A stretch of 64,000 bases of DNA from Clostridium sp. AN503 (GCF_040719375.1 NZ_JBFDTP010000002.1:2836001-2900000), one strand, 5' to 3'. Shown: positions 42,190 to 51,484, counted from the stretch's first letter. The notes: generated by a model from the letters alone, not told the origin. Numbers and translations are program-made.

Positions 42190-43029
42190 TTAACGAAATC
42201 TCAGCGGTACCTGAAGCCTGAGAAACATGGACCGTTTCTCGCTGTCAAACACATTGAATTCCGTCAGCACCTCACAGATATAGTCTCCGCACACCTGATA
42301 GTTATTATCCCTGCAATATTTTAATAGCCGCCCGGCGTACTCCGGCTCATCGTCGAAGCTGTCTAAATAGATACAGGCGTACATGCCGCTTTCAATCCGC
42401 CGCACCGACTCGCTGGGTGGGAAATTATCATCCACAAACACAAATATCTCACTGGACACCAGCTTCTGCGCCAGGAAGTTCTCCTTCGGCAGGATCGTTC
42501 CCGCGTTGCAGTAATAGATCTGCGGCAGGTTGTGGGCTATAATATCATCCTTTAGCTGCCCCAAAATATGTTCGTAGACAGAGATATCATACTCGTAAAA
42601 ATTAATATCCGTATGCATGGCATAGATCATCCGGTGAGGGATATATTCCACCGTGATCATGCCGCAGGTCGGGGCCTTCCGAAACCGCTCCACACTCTCA
42701 ATGGTCCGGGTGATGGCGCCCAGCCGCAATTCCAGTTGGCTGATCTGCTCCTTCACCTGTTTTTTCTTGCTGATCAGGGTGGACTCTATCATCTGTAAGT
42801 CTCCCCGCTCCAGAATCTGTTTGATCTCTCCCAGGCTCATTCCCAGCTCCTTCATATACTGGATCATGTCCAGCCGCGCTTTTTGGTTGATGCTGTAGTA
42901 GCGGTAGTTGGTTTCCGGGTCTGTATAACAGGGTTTTAAGATCCCGACCTTATCATACAGACGAAGCGTAGGGATGGATACCTGGTTAAACTGCGCCATT
43001 TCCCCGATTTTCATTCTCTTATCATTCAT
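42190..43029 (-). CDS. MerR family regulator with effector-binding domain
   Basis: A 279-residue regulator. The MerR winged helix is at about 6-75 (MKIGEMAQFNQVSIPTLRLYDKVGILKPCYTDPETNYRYYS), then a coiled-coil dimerisation helix (about 80-115) and a C-terminal GyrI/BmrR-like drug-binding domain (about 120-279), with EIFVFVDDNFPPSESVRRIESGMYACIYLD. Such proteins sense small hydrophobic or cationic ligands and twist overlong promoters. The start at 43029 has GAGGTGG upstream. Its target is probably the 19-bp-spaced promoter directly downstream. Confidence 0.92.
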   Translation of the reverse strand: MNDKRMKIGEMAQFNQVSIPTLRLYDKVGILKPCYTDPETNYRYYSINQKARLDMIQYMKELGMSLGEIKQILERGDLQMIESTLISKKKQVKEQISQLELRLGAITRTIESVERFRKAPTCGMITVEYIPHRMIYAMHTDINFYEYDISVYEHILGQLKDDIIAHNLPQIYYCNAGTILPKENFLAQKLVSSEIFVFVDDNFPPSESVRRIESGMYACIYLDSFDDEPEYAGRLLKYCRDNNYQVCGDYICEVLTEFNVFDSEKRSMFLRLQVPLRFR

Positions 43030-43078
43030 AGATCCACCTCATAAAACTCTCACTCACTGTCAGACTTTTCCTGCTCTC

Positions 43079-43107
43079 ATCATAGGAAAATCCCCGACAA
43101 AAGTCAA
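43079..43107 (-). promoter_or_regulatory. Promoter of the MerR gene
   Basis: TTGACT (43102-43107) and TATGAT (43079-43084) are separated by 17 bp, 50 nt upstream of the MerR start, on the minus strand. Confidence 0.65.
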
Positions 43108-43177
43108 ACAGAATCCCTCATTTGAAGAAATTGGAAGTATAAACCATCCCGAATCCGTGAATCATTTTCATTGTACC

Positions 43178-43200
43178 GTGGACACGGAAAGCTTGTGTCC
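43178..43200 (+). promoter_or_regulatory. Small inverted repeat in the sigG leader
   Basis: TGGACAC (43178-43184) and GTGTCCA (43194-43200) form a 7-bp stem with a 9-nt loop, 44 nt before the sigG start. It may be a leader hairpin or a protein site. No T-run follows. Confidence 0.35.
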
Positions 43201-43243
43201 ATTCGACATGCGGCAATGAATCTGATTTGCGGAGGTAAGGAAC

Positions 43244-44020
43244 ATGGCAGGATACAAGGTTGAAATCTGCGGAGTGAATACGGCGAAACTGCCCCTGCTT
43301 ACGAATGAGGAGAAGGACGTCCTGTTCAAGCGGATCTTAGAAGGCGACATGGAAGCCAGGGAGCAGTACATCAAGGGAAACTTACGCCTGGTGCTCAGTG
43401 TGATCCAGCGTTTTTCTAACAGCAATGAAAATGTGGACGATCTGTTCCAGATCGGATGTATCGGCCTTATTAAGGCAATCGACAATTTTGACATTACCCA
43501 GAATGTCCGGTTCTCTACTTATGCGGTACCCATGATCCTCGGCGAAGTGCGCCGGTATCTGCGGGACAACAACTCCATCCGGGTCAGCCGTTCCCTGCGG
43601 GATACGGCCTATAAGGCGATTTACGCCAAAGAGGGTCTGACCCGCAAAAACTCCCGGGAACCTACCCTTATGGAGATCGCCCAGGAGATCGGCGTCAGCA
43701 AAGAGGACATCACTTATGCCTTAGACGCCATCCAGAGCCCCGTCAGCCTCTATGAGCCGATCTACACCGACGGCGGCGACCCGCTCTATGTGATGGACCA
43801 GATCAGCGACAAGAAAAACCACGAGGAAAACTGGGTGGAGGAGATCTCCCTGCGGGAAGCCATGGACCGGCTCCCCAAACGGGAACGCCACATCATCGAC
43901 ATGCGCTTTTTTGAGGGCAAGACCCAGACCGAGGTGGCTGAGGAGATCCACATCAGCCAGGCCCAGGTGTCCAGGCTGGAAAAGAGCGCGCTGAAGGCGA
44001 TGCGGAATTATCTGAACTAA
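43244..44020 (+). CDS. sigG: RNA polymerase sporulation sigma factor SigG
   Basis: A 258-residue sigma-70 family factor that drives late forespore transcription. The N-terminal KVEICGVNTAKLPLLTNEE is the SigG-specific start. Region 2 includes GNLRLVLSVIQRF, DDLFQIGCIGLIKAIDNFD and RFSTYAVPMILGEVRRYLRD. Region 3 is around PTLMEIAQEIGVSKEDI, and region 4 is RHIIDMRFFEGKTQTEVAEEIHISQAQVSRLEKSAL. GGAGG precedes the start. It is not next to spoIIGA/sigE in this window. It shows the organism belongs to the endospore-forming lineage. Confidence 0.97.
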   Translation: MAGYKVEICGVNTAKLPLLTNEEKDVLFKRILEGDMEAREQYIKGNLRLVLSVIQRFSNSNENVDDLFQIGCIGLIKAIDNFDITQNVRFSTYAVPMILGEVRRYLRDNNSIRVSRSLRDTAYKAIYAKEGLTRKNSREPTLMEIAQEIGVSKEDITYALDAIQSPVSLYEPIYTDGGDPLYVMDQISDKKNHEENWVEEISLREAMDRLPKRERHIIDMRFFEGKTQTEVAEEIHISQAQVSRLEKSALKAMRNYLN

Positions 44021-44123
44021 GAAGGAAAACGCAGCAGCGGTAGAGATTGCTGCGTTGTACATAGCATATCTTTTATTTTCCCACTTTCCAGCATGATAAA
44101 AACAAAAAATTATGTCACAAATA

Positions 44124-44152
44124 TTGACATTCTATATCAAATTATGTATGCT
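44124..44152 (+). promoter_or_regulatory. Promoter of the AbiE pair
   Basis: TTGACA (44124-44129) and TATGCT (44147-44152) are separated by 17 bp, 25 nt upstream of the antitoxin start. The region is AT-rich with repeated TTATGT motifs, which may take part in autoregulation. Confidence 0.7.
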
Positions 44153-44177
44153 ATAGAAAAGAAAGAAGGTGACTCAC

Positions 44178-44795
44178 ATGGATTTCTATCAGGAGCTCAA
44201 AACCATTTATGGCTATGATACGCCCATTTTTTCAAGCGAGTTAAACATTGAGGGCATGAGTAGCGACAATGTCCGTCAGACCCTCTCACGTCTGGCCAGG
44301 CAGGGCAAAATAGAACGGTTTGCACAGGGTATCTATTATATCCCCAGCTATACCATTCTCGGCAAATCCTGTCTGAATCCTCAAAAGGTATATGAAAAAA
44401 AGTACATTACAAACGGCAGCGAGATTTACGGGTATTACAGCGGACTTATTCTTGAGAATTCAATCGGACTGACGACGCAGATGCCCAATGTTGTCGAGAT
44501 CACAACAAACAACGAAAGTTCCAGACTCCGGGAGATAAAGGTAGGGAACCAGGAGATTCATCTGAGAAAAGGGCGCGCAGAAATTACCGCAGCAAACGCA
44601 GGCACCCTCCAGTTTCTCGATTTGATCAATCAGATCGATATAACGGCACTGACAGGGACCTCAAGGAGATATCTTTTATATTACATAGGCCTGCTGGAAC
44701 TAACGCGGTCTGATATCTATCATTATATCTCCCTCTATCCCTCCCGCGTTGCACAAAAGCTGATGGAAAGCAGGATAACAGATGAACTTATGTGA
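44178..44795 (+). CDS. abiEi: AbiEi-like antitoxin of a type IV toxin-antitoxin system
   Basis: A 205-residue protein. The N-terminal winged helix-turn-helix (SSDNVRQTLSRLARQGKIERFAQGIYYIP) and the C-terminal AbiEi domain (SEIYGYYSGLILENSIGLTTQMPNVVEITTN, RAEITAANAGTLQFLDLI) match the antitoxin and autorepressor of the AbiE phage-defence system. It counters the nucleotidyltransferase toxin without binding it. ATG at 44178 follows GAAGGTG, so GTG at 44169 is not used. It overlaps the toxin gene by 14 nt. Confidence 0.88.
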   Translation: MDFYQELKTIYGYDTPIFSSELNIEGMSSDNVRQTLSRLARQGKIERFAQGIYYIPSYTILGKSCLNPQKVYEKKYITNGSEIYGYYSGLILENSIGLTTQMPNVVEITTNNESSRLREIKVGNQEIHLRKGRAEITAANAGTLQFLDLINQIDITALTGTSRRYLLYYIGLLELTRSDIYHYISLYPSRVAQKLMESRITDELM

Positions 44796-45696
44796 TGATA
44801 AAACCATATTTCAACAGGCTATTCTACAGGCCTCCCAGAAACTTAATATCCATCCGGCAATTATAGAAAAGGATTATTATGTTACTCAGATGCTTCAACG
44901 GCTGGTGAGTAAAGATCCTGATATCATTTTCAAAGGCGGTACATCGCTTTCTAAATGCTATAAAGTGATTGACCGTTTTTCCGAGGATATTGACTTAAAC
45001 TATGACAGCCATAACACACATTTGAGCCAGGGCCTCCGGCGGCGTTTCTCCAAACTGATTAAGGAATCCGGTGAAACACTGAATCTTTCCCTGGGGAATC
45101 CCGAAGAGATCCGTAGCCGGAGGGAATTTAATCAGTATATCTTCCAATATATGTCACATTTCGGCAGTGCTCCTGTTAAACCGCTGCTCATTGTAGAAAC
45201 ATCCGTTTTTATCCCGTCGTTTCCCACCGAGATAAAAACCGTAGACAGCTACCTCTATGAGTTTTTTGCATTGGAAGACCGGAAATCTCTTATCTCAGAG
45301 TATAGTCTATCTCCTTTTCCTATAAACGTTCAAACAAAAGAGCGGACCTTTATTGATAAGATCTTTGCTATTTGTGACTATTATCTGACCGGAAATATCG
45401 CGAAACACTCCCGGCATCTGTATGACCTGTATAAACTGTTTCCACACATCCGCATGGATCCGTCTTTCGGTATCCTGTTTGACGCCGTAAAAGCTGCACG
45501 CAAGAAAAGTCCTGTTTGCCCATCTGCAAAAGAAGACAGCCAAATACATACTCTTCTCCAGGAAATCATTGATAAAGGGGTCTATAAAACTGACTATGAA
45601 CAGATTACTTCCAAATTGCTTTTTGAAAAGGTCAGCTATGATGCCGTGATTTCCACACTTGAAATGATCGCGGCACATAACATCTGGATCACTTGA
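44782..45696 (+). CDS. abiEii: AbiEii-like nucleotidyltransferase toxin
   Basis: A 304-residue nucleotidyltransferase of the AbiEii/DUF1814 family. The active-site block is IIFKGGTSLSKCYKVIDRFSEDIDL (GS/GT-x-S plus DxD), preceded by EKDYYVTQMLQ and followed by a helical domain containing TFIDKIFAICDYYLTG and RHLYDLYKL. Such toxins add nucleotides to RNA such as tRNA and stop growth on phage infection. It overlaps the antitoxin gene, which ensures coupled translation. The A+T-rich codon use and its position between a sporulation gene and a transport operon suggest acquisition as a small module. Confidence 0.9.
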   Translation: MNLCDDKTIFQQAILQASQKLNIHPAIIEKDYYVTQMLQRLVSKDPDIIFKGGTSLSKCYKVIDRFSEDIDLNYDSHNTHLSQGLRRRFSKLIKESGETLNLSLGNPEEIRSRREFNQYIFQYMSHFGSAPVKPLLIVETSVFIPSFPTEIKTVDSYLYEFFALEDRKSLISEYSLSPFPINVQTKERTFIDKIFAICDYYLTGNIAKHSRHLYDLYKLFPHIRMDPSFGILFDAVKAARKKSPVCPSAKEDSQIHTLLQEIIDKGVYKTDYEQITSKLLFEKVSYDAVISTLEMIAAHNIWIT

Positions 45697-45731
45697 ACCT
45701 TATTTCAGACAGGCAGCTCGTTCTTACACAA

Positions 45732-45760
45732 AACCCGGTATGCATCGTGCACACCGGGTT
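45732..45760. terminator. Bidirectional terminator between abiEii and oppF
   Basis: AACCCGGTATGCA and TGCACACCGGGTT pair over 13 positions with one mismatch and a 3-nt loop. On the minus strand TTTTGTG follows, and the genes on both sides are convergent. Confidence 0.75.
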
Positions 45761-45780
45761 CACATAACTGCCCATTTTCT

Positions 45781-46767
45781 TTATTTTTCCTCCAACGGAA
45801 AATGACAAAACACCTTCCGCCCCCCATAGATCCTGCACTCCGGGACCTCCCGGCTGCAGATATCCTGCGCATAAGGGCACCGGGTATGGAACCGGCAGCC
45901 CGACGGCGGATCCACCGGGGACGGGATTTCTCCGGTGAGCAGTTCCTTCTCCTCGCTCCGAAGCCGCGGGTCCGCCTTCGGGATCGCGTTCAGCAAAAAC
46001 TTCGTGTAAGGATGAAGGGGGTGATCGTACAGCTCATCTGTCTCCCCAACCTCACAGATACACCCCAAAAACATCACGCAGACCCGGTCCGCGATAAACT
46101 TCACTACGCTCAGATCATGTGAGATAAACAGGTAAGTCAGCTTATACTCCTCCTGTAAATCCTTCAAAAGGTTTAAGACCTGGGACTGGATCGAGACGTC
46201 CAGCGCCGAAACCGGCTCGTCGCAGATGATCAGCTTGGGATTCAGAGCGATCGCACGGGCAATGCCGATACGCTGCCGCTGTCCGCCGGAAAACTGATGG
46301 GGATACCGATTGTAGAACTCCTCCGGGATGCCCACTTCCTTCATCAGCTCCCGCACCCGTTTCTCCAGCTCGGCCTTATCCTTCATGCCATAGGTCGTAA
46401 GGGGCTCGGAAATGATATCCTTCACGCTCATCCTGGGATTTAACGAGGCATACGGATCCTGGAAAATGATCTGCATCTGCCTGCGTTTTTCAGCAAATGC
46501 AGCTTCGCTCATCCCCACGATATCTTCACCCTCAAAGCATATCTCCCCGGAGGTCGCTTTCAGCAGGCGGATCAGCACCCGCCCAAGGGTACTCTTGCCG
46601 CATCCGGATTCCCCCACCAGGGCCAGCGTCTCTCCCTCGTAGATCTCCAGATTTACATCCGAAACTGCATGAACCACCTGCGGCGCCTTCTTCGTGCCGA
46701 CGATCGGAAATTCTTTTACAAGATGCTTCGCTTCCAGAAGAATCCTTTTCTCCACTCTATTTTCCAT
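45781..46767 (-). CDS. oppF: Oligopeptide ABC importer ATPase (OppF/DppF type)
   Basis: A 328-residue ATPase. Walker A is GESGCGKST, the signature is FSGGQRQRIGIARA, Walker B is LIICDEPVSALD, and the C-terminal oligopeptide-type domain has SGCRFHTRCPYAQDIC, with cysteines that may bind an iron-sulfur cluster as in known OppD/F. It energises peptide uptake with the OppD-type partner. ATG at 46767 has GAGGTG upstream and overlaps the oppD gene by 11 nt. The substrate cannot be read from the ATPase. Confidence 0.93.
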   Translation of the reverse strand: MENRVEKRILLEAKHLVKEFPIVGTKKAPQVVHAVSDVNLEIYEGETLALVGESGCGKSTLGRVLIRLLKATSGEICFEGEDIVGMSEAAFAEKRRQMQIIFQDPYASLNPRMSVKDIISEPLTTYGMKDKAELEKRVRELMKEVGIPEEFYNRYPHQFSGGQRQRIGIARAIALNPKLIICDEPVSALDVSIQSQVLNLLKDLQEEYKLTYLFISHDLSVVKFIADRVCVMFLGCICEVGETDELYDHPLHPYTKFLLNAIPKADPRLRSEEKELLTGEIPSPVDPPSGCRFHTRCPYAQDICSREVPECRIYGGRKVFCHFPLEEK

Positions 46768-47749
46768 CAACCAGCACCTCGCTTTCATACTGGAAGCATC
46801 TGACCCCGTGGCCTTCCGACGTCTGATATAGAGACGGCTTCTCCGCATAGCAGCGTTCCGTGGCCTGCCCACAGCGGGTACAGAAGTTGCAGCCCGCCGG
46901 AAGATGTAAAAGGTTCGGCACCACACCCTCGATCGTATACAGCCTGTCCGCCTTCTCATCCAGCTTCGGTATGGACTTTAAAAGCCCCTGGGTATAGGGA
47001 TGCTGCGTCTTCTCAAACAGTTCAAATGTCTCAGCCTGCTCCATCACCTTCCCTGCGTACATCACGTACACATAGTCGCAGATCTCCGCCACCACGCCCA
47101 TGTTGTGGGTGATCAGGATGATGGAAGTTCCCTGCTCTGCACAGAGCCGTTTCATCAATCTCAGGATCTGGGCCTCAATGGTCACGTCCAGAGCCGTGGT
47201 CGGCTCGTCGGCGATCATCACCTTGGGCCTGCATACCATCGCCATGCCGATCATCACCCTCTGGCGCAGGCCGCCGGAAAGCTGGTGGGGATAGCTGTGA
47301 TACCGCTTCTCCGGCTCCGGGATCCCCACAGCGCGGAAAATATCAATAACCCGCTTTGTGGCTTCCTCCTTCGACACCTTCTGATGCAGGAGGATCGCCT
47401 CCCGCACCTGTTTCCCCACCGGATACACCGGATTTAACGAAGTCATCGGTTCCTGGAAGATCATGGAGATCTCATTTCCACGCACCTTCGACCTCTCCTT
47501 CGGTGTCAGATTGGTGATATCACGCCCGTTAAGCGTGATGCTCCCATCCACCACCTTGCCCGGATACCGCAAAAGCCCCATGACCGACATGGCCGTCATG
47601 CTCTTTCCACAGCCGGACTCGCCGACGATGCCGATGATCTTGCCCGCAGGCACCTGGATGCTGACGCCGTCCACCGCCGGGACCTCCCCCTTCGCCGTAA
47701 AGAAGTGGGATTTCAAATTTTGGATATCTAATACGATAGATTCACTCAT
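46757..47749 (-). CDS. oppD: Oligopeptide ABC importer ATPase (OppD/DppD type)
   Basis: A 330-residue ATPase. Walker A is GESGCGKSM, the signature is LSGGLRQRVMIGMA, Walker B is VMIADEPTTALD, and the C-terminal block AGCNFCTRCGQATERC contains four cysteines as in the OppD/OppF family. It forms a heterodimer with the overlapping downstream OppF-type ATPase. It begins 16 nt after the OppC-type permease gene. Confidence 0.93.
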   Translation of the reverse strand: MSESIVLDIQNLKSHFFTAKGEVPAVDGVSIQVPAGKIIGIVGESGCGKSMTAMSVMGLLRYPGKVVDGSITLNGRDITNLTPKERSKVRGNEISMIFQEPMTSLNPVYPVGKQVREAILLHQKVSKEEATKRVIDIFRAVGIPEPEKRYHSYPHQLSGGLRQRVMIGMAMVCRPKVMIADEPTTALDVTIEAQILRLMKRLCAEQGTSIILITHNMGVVAEICDYVYVMYAGKVMEQAETFELFEKTQHPYTQGLLKSIPKLDEKADRLYTIEGVVPNLLHLPAGCNFCTRCGQATERCYAEKPSLYQTSEGHGVRCFQYESEVLVDGK

Positions 47750-47765
47750 CTTCTCTCCTGCCTCC

Positions 47766-48749
47766 TTACTGCTCTTTTAAATACGGATCCAGCACATCCC
47801 TCAGCCCATCGCCCAGGAAGTTGAATGCCATCACCACGATCATGATCGCCACACTGGGCGCGATGGACAGCCATGGCTCAGAAAACAGGTATTTCTTACC
47901 GCGCACTACCATCAGGCCCCAGCTTGCGCTGGGCGGCTGGGCTCCCACACCCAGAAAGCTTAGAGACGCTTCCGACAGGATCGCTGAAGGGATATTCAGC
48001 GTAAAGAGTACGATCAGGGAAGGCAGGCAGTTGGGCAAGATGTGACGGAACATGATCGTCCATTTCTTCACCCCGATGGAGCGCGCCGCCTCCACATACT
48101 CTTTCTCCTTCAGGGAAAGGGTCTGGGAGCGCACCACCCGCGCTGTACTGGCCCAGTTCACCAGACTGAGGGCGATGAAAATATTGATCAGGCCCCCGCC
48201 CATGGTATACATGACCACCATGGCAAGCAGCAGAGACGGGAACGCCAGCATCACGTCTGCCAGACGCATGATCACAAAATCTACCTTACCGCCGTAAAAT
48301 CCCGCGCACATCCCTAACACCGTGCCGATGGACATGGAGATCAGCGTCGGTACAAGGCCGATCGTCAGGGAGATCCTCGCTCCGTAGATGATCCGGCTCA
48401 GTACATCGCGCCCCAGCTCATCCGTGCCCAGCCAGTGCGCCATACTGGGGTCCTGAAGCCGGTCTGCCAGACTCTGCTTCAAGTGATCATATGGAGCCAC
48501 AAGCGGCGCAAACACCGCCGCAAAGATGATGAGCAGGATCACCACTGCCGAGAACACCGCCAGCTTGTTCTGGCGGACCAGGGTCTTTATCTTGTCCAGC
48601 CAGGTATCCGCCTCCCCGATCTCGTCATCATGTCCCAGGGGGCCACCCATAGGACCGCCTGCGGACATCCCGTTAAAACCGCGCTCATTTTCCAACATCC
48701 CCGTCCCGGCAATCAGATTCGGGTCCACATTCATTCCTGAATTTGCCAT
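47766..48749 (-). CDS. oppC: Oligopeptide ABC importer permease (OppC/DppC type)
   Basis: A 327-residue permease. An unusual Gly/Met-rich N-terminus (about 1-50, with GGPMGGPLGHDDE) precedes the first transmembrane helix. There are about six helices. The OppC block APYDHLKQSLADRLQDPSMAHWLGTDELGRDVLSRIIYG and the EAA loop EYVEAARSIGVKKWTIMFRHILPN are clear. The start at 48749 has GGAGGG upstream. It starts 2 nt from the end of the OppB-type gene. Confidence 0.93.
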   Translation of the reverse strand: MANSGMNVDPNLIAGTGMLENERGFNGMSAGGPMGGPLGHDDEIGEADTWLDKIKTLVRQNKLAVFSAVVILLIIFAAVFAPLVAPYDHLKQSLADRLQDPSMAHWLGTDELGRDVLSRIIYGARISLTIGLVPTLISMSIGTVLGMCAGFYGGKVDFVIMRLADVMLAFPSLLLAMVVMYTMGGGLINIFIALSLVNWASTARVVRSQTLSLKEKEYVEAARSIGVKKWTIMFRHILPNCLPSLIVLFTLNIPSAILSEASLSFLGVGAQPPSASWGLMVVRGKKYLFSEPWLSIAPSVAIMIVVMAFNFLGDGLRDVLDPYLKEQ

Positions 48750-48750
48750 C

Positions 48751-49674
48751 TTATGCACCCTCCCTGATCCGTGGATCCAATACATTGTAAAGCAGGTCAG
48801 CGACCAGATTGCCCGCAATGATCAGAACCGTAGTAAAAATAACCGTCCCCTGTAAAAGAGGCATATCTCTTGTCTCAATAGCGTTGACCGCCAGACGCCC
48901 GATCCCCGGCACGCCAAATACGCTTTCCGTCAGCACTGCGCCGGAGAGCATACTGGAGATCTGCAGCGCCATCATCGTCACAACCGGAAGCATGGCATTC
49001 TTTAAGGCATGGCCCACGATCAAGCCGCCTTCCCGCAGCCCCTTGGCCCGCGCTGTGCGGATAAAGTCATTCTGCATGATCTCCACCAGATTGGATCTGG
49101 TCATCCGGGCAATGCTGCCCGCCGAATTCCACCCCAGGACGATCGCAGGCAGGATCATGGCCCGCACAGAATCAAAACCGGAGACTGGAAACCATTTCAG
49201 CTTAAATGCAAACACGTACTGCAGAACCAGAGCTGTCATGAATACCGGCATGGAAACTCCCATCAGTGCGCAGCCCATAAACAGACGGTCCAAAAAACGG
49301 TTCTGTTTGATGGCCGCCACGATCCCCGCAGTGATCCCGATGATCCATGCCACGACCGCCGCCAGGACAGACAGCTTCACCGTGTTGGGAAACGCGTCCA
49401 TGATGATCTGGGTCACATTCCGGTTCAGCCGGTAGGAGGTGCCAAAATCACCTCTTAAGGCATTTGCCACATACTTAAAGAACTGGACATACATCGGCTC
49501 ATCCAGCCCCATCTCCTTACTGAGTTTTTCGATCAACGCCGGATTCACATGCTCCCCCATCAGCGTTGTGATCGGATCGCCCGGAACGATACGGAGCATG
49601 ATAAATATGATCAGCACTACGCCGATCAGTACCGGGATCGATATTGCAATACGTTTCAGCACTTTCTTTAACAC
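48751..49674 (-). CDS. oppB: Oligopeptide ABC importer permease (OppB/DppB type)
   Basis: A 307-residue permease with about six helices. LKKVLKRIAISIPVLIGVVLIIFIMLRIVPGDP is the typical N-terminus, and EIMQNDFIRTARAKGLREGGLIVGHALKNAMLPV is the EAA loop. The start is GTG at 49674, after GGAAGGGG; no ATG in a suitable position was found. An extension to 49791 is possible but would add 39 residues with no similarity. It is first of the four genes after the binding protein gene. Confidence 0.9.
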   Translation of the reverse strand: MLKKVLKRIAISIPVLIGVVLIIFIMLRIVPGDPITTLMGEHVNPALIEKLSKEMGLDEPMYVQFFKYVANALRGDFGTSYRLNRNVTQIIMDAFPNTVKLSVLAAVVAWIIGITAGIVAAIKQNRFLDRLFMGCALMGVSMPVFMTALVLQYVFAFKLKWFPVSGFDSVRAMILPAIVLGWNSAGSIARMTRSNLVEIMQNDFIRTARAKGLREGGLIVGHALKNAMLPVVTMMALQISSMLSGAVLTESVFGVPGIGRLAVNAIETRDMPLLQGTVIFTTVLIIAGNLVADLLYNVLDPRIREGA

Positions 49675-49739
49675 TGGGAATCCCCTTCCTGTCACTGTCT
49701 CTTGTATATCACAGAGCACTTTCTTATGATATAAAGCGA

Positions 49740-49774
49740 ATGCCGCAAAATCGATCGCTCCATTTTTGCGGCAT
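49740..49774 (-). terminator. Hairpin between the binding-protein gene and oppB
   Basis: ATGCCGCAAAA (49740-49750) and its exact complement (49764-49774) form an 11-bp stem. There is no T-run after it. Such stems between oppA and oppB commonly protect the first gene's mRNA and lower downstream expression. Confidence 0.55.
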
Positions 49775-49804
49775 CTTCTTTTATCTGGCACTATCCATTC
49801 GCTG

Positions 49805-51484
49805 TTACTCGCTCAAAGAAACACCATAGAACAACATATCACTTAAGCCGCTCCAGATCGGTGCGAAGCCCTGTACACGCTTGCTGGTCGCAAACAGATG
49901 CGTCCTGGAATACATCGGCACCCACGCTGCATCTTCATGGATGAGCTTCTCCTCCAGGGCATTGTACTCGGCAATCCTTTCATCCGTATCCACGATCGCA
50001 CGCGCCTTGGAGACACGCTCCATCACCGCAGTGTCCGGATAGTTGATAGAACGGATCTTCGTCTTCTCCTCGTTTCCGAAGAAGGTGTATATAAAGTTGT
50101 CCGGGTCATTGTAATCCGCAGTCCAGGTTGACATAAAGGAACCAAGCTCTCCAGACTTACGGGTCTCCAGCCAGGTCGACTCATCGTAGTTTTTGATCTC
50201 CGCGTTGATCCCGACGGCTGAAAGCTGCTCTTTAATGATCTCCAGAGCCATCGTCACCGTATCGGAAGCAGAACTGTCGGCTGCGATCTCCATGGTGAAT
50301 CCATCTCCATAACCAGCCTCCGCAAGCAGCGCTTTTGCCGCATCCGGATCATAACTGATCACGGTCTGGTCCGGGTTGAATGCGATCAGGCCATGTGGGA
50401 AGATCCCCTGCTCAACCTGCCCGCGTCCGCCATACAGCGCATCTAAGATCGCCTGGCGGTCGATCGCCATCTGAACGGCCTTACGAACCTTCACATCGCT
50501 GAACGGCTCAATATTAAAGTTCATGGTAAAATATGTAGTACCCACACGCGGGCCGGATATAATCTGGTCCGGATAGGTCTCCACAAAACGGTCGATCGCA
50601 TCTGCCACAAAATCCAGGTCAATGATATCCAGCTCACCGCTCTCAAACATCATGGTCTGGGTCTCCGTATCCGGAATGATCTTCACCACAACGCCCGGAA
50701 GCGCGGAAGCGCCCTTCCAGTAGTCGTCATTCCTGGTCAGCACAAGCTGGTCGTTGAAGGTCCAGGATGCAAACTTAAACGGGCCTGTTCCCACGGTCAG
50801 CGCCGGATCCATGCCGAACTGATCTCCTGCCGCTTCAGTAGCCTCACTGTCATAGATCGATACGCCAGGCGAGGAGATACATGCAAGGAAACCGGAGAAC
50901 GGCTCCTTTAAGGTGACCTTCACCGTATAGTCATCCACGGCCTCCGCGCCTTCAAGGGTCTCTGCCTTGCCCTCCAAAAGCTCGCTGGCGCCCTTGATCT
51001 GATCAATGAACTCCGTATTCACGCCGCCTTCCACCATCAGCAGACGGTTAAATGTATAGATCACATCCTCAGCCGTAAAATCATTGCCGTTGTGGAATTT
51101 TACGCCCTGTCTCAAATGGAAGGTGTACTCCAGGCCGTCATCTGAGATCTCCCAGCTCTCCGCCAGGCTCGGCACCACCTTGGAAACACCTGCGTCATCC
51201 ACCTCAATATCCACCAGACGGTCATAAATATTCATCGGGGTCTGGTAATCCTTAGAAGTCTTCTGTACATCCGCTGTCTGAATATCCGAGTTCAGAACCG
51301 TGACCAGGAATCCGGCTGTATCCACCTGCGCGCCCATCGCCGCAGACGTCTCAGCTCCCGCAGCTCCCTTATCAGCGCCGCCCACCGCCGTTGTATCTGC
51401 AGTGCCCTTGCTTCCGCCGCAGCCGGTCAGCGCCAGGCCAAGTGTCAAACTTGCCGCAAGAACCAGACTCAGTCTCTTTTTCAT
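49805..51484 (-). CDS. Oligopeptide/dipeptide-binding lipoprotein (SBP family 5)
   Basis: A 559-residue extracellular binding protein. The lipoprotein signal has the box LTGC (Cys22), followed by a Gly/Ala/Thr linker. Family 5 blocks are KVVPSLAESWEISDDGLEYTFHLRQGVKFHNGNDFTAEDVIYTF, VGTGPFKF and MQMAIDRQAILDALYGG. It delivers peptides, or a related solute, to the Opp-type importer encoded behind it. AGGAGG precedes the start. A terminator-like leader hairpin lies 43-80 nt upstream. Confidence 0.93.
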   Translation of the reverse strand: MKKRLSLVLAASLTLGLALTGCGGSKGTADTTAVGGADKGAAGAETSAAMGAQVDTAGFLVTVLNSDIQTADVQKTSKDYQTPMNIYDRLVDIEVDDAGVSKVVPSLAESWEISDDGLEYTFHLRQGVKFHNGNDFTAEDVIYTFNRLLMVEGGVNTEFIDQIKGASELLEGKAETLEGAEAVDDYTVKVTLKEPFSGFLACISSPGVSIYDSEATEAAGDQFGMDPALTVGTGPFKFASWTFNDQLVLTRNDDYWKGASALPGVVVKIIPDTETQTMMFESGELDIIDLDFVADAIDRFVETYPDQIISGPRVGTTYFTMNFNIEPFSDVKVRKAVQMAIDRQAILDALYGGRGQVEQGIFPHGLIAFNPDQTVISYDPDAAKALLAEAGYGDGFTMEIAADSSASDTVTMALEIIKEQLSAVGINAEIKNYDESTWLETRKSGELGSFMSTWTADYNDPDNFIYTFFGNEEKTKIRSINYPDTAVMERVSKARAIVDTDERIAEYNALEEKLIHEDAAWVPMYSRTHLFATSKRVQGFAPIWSGLSDMLFYGVSLSE

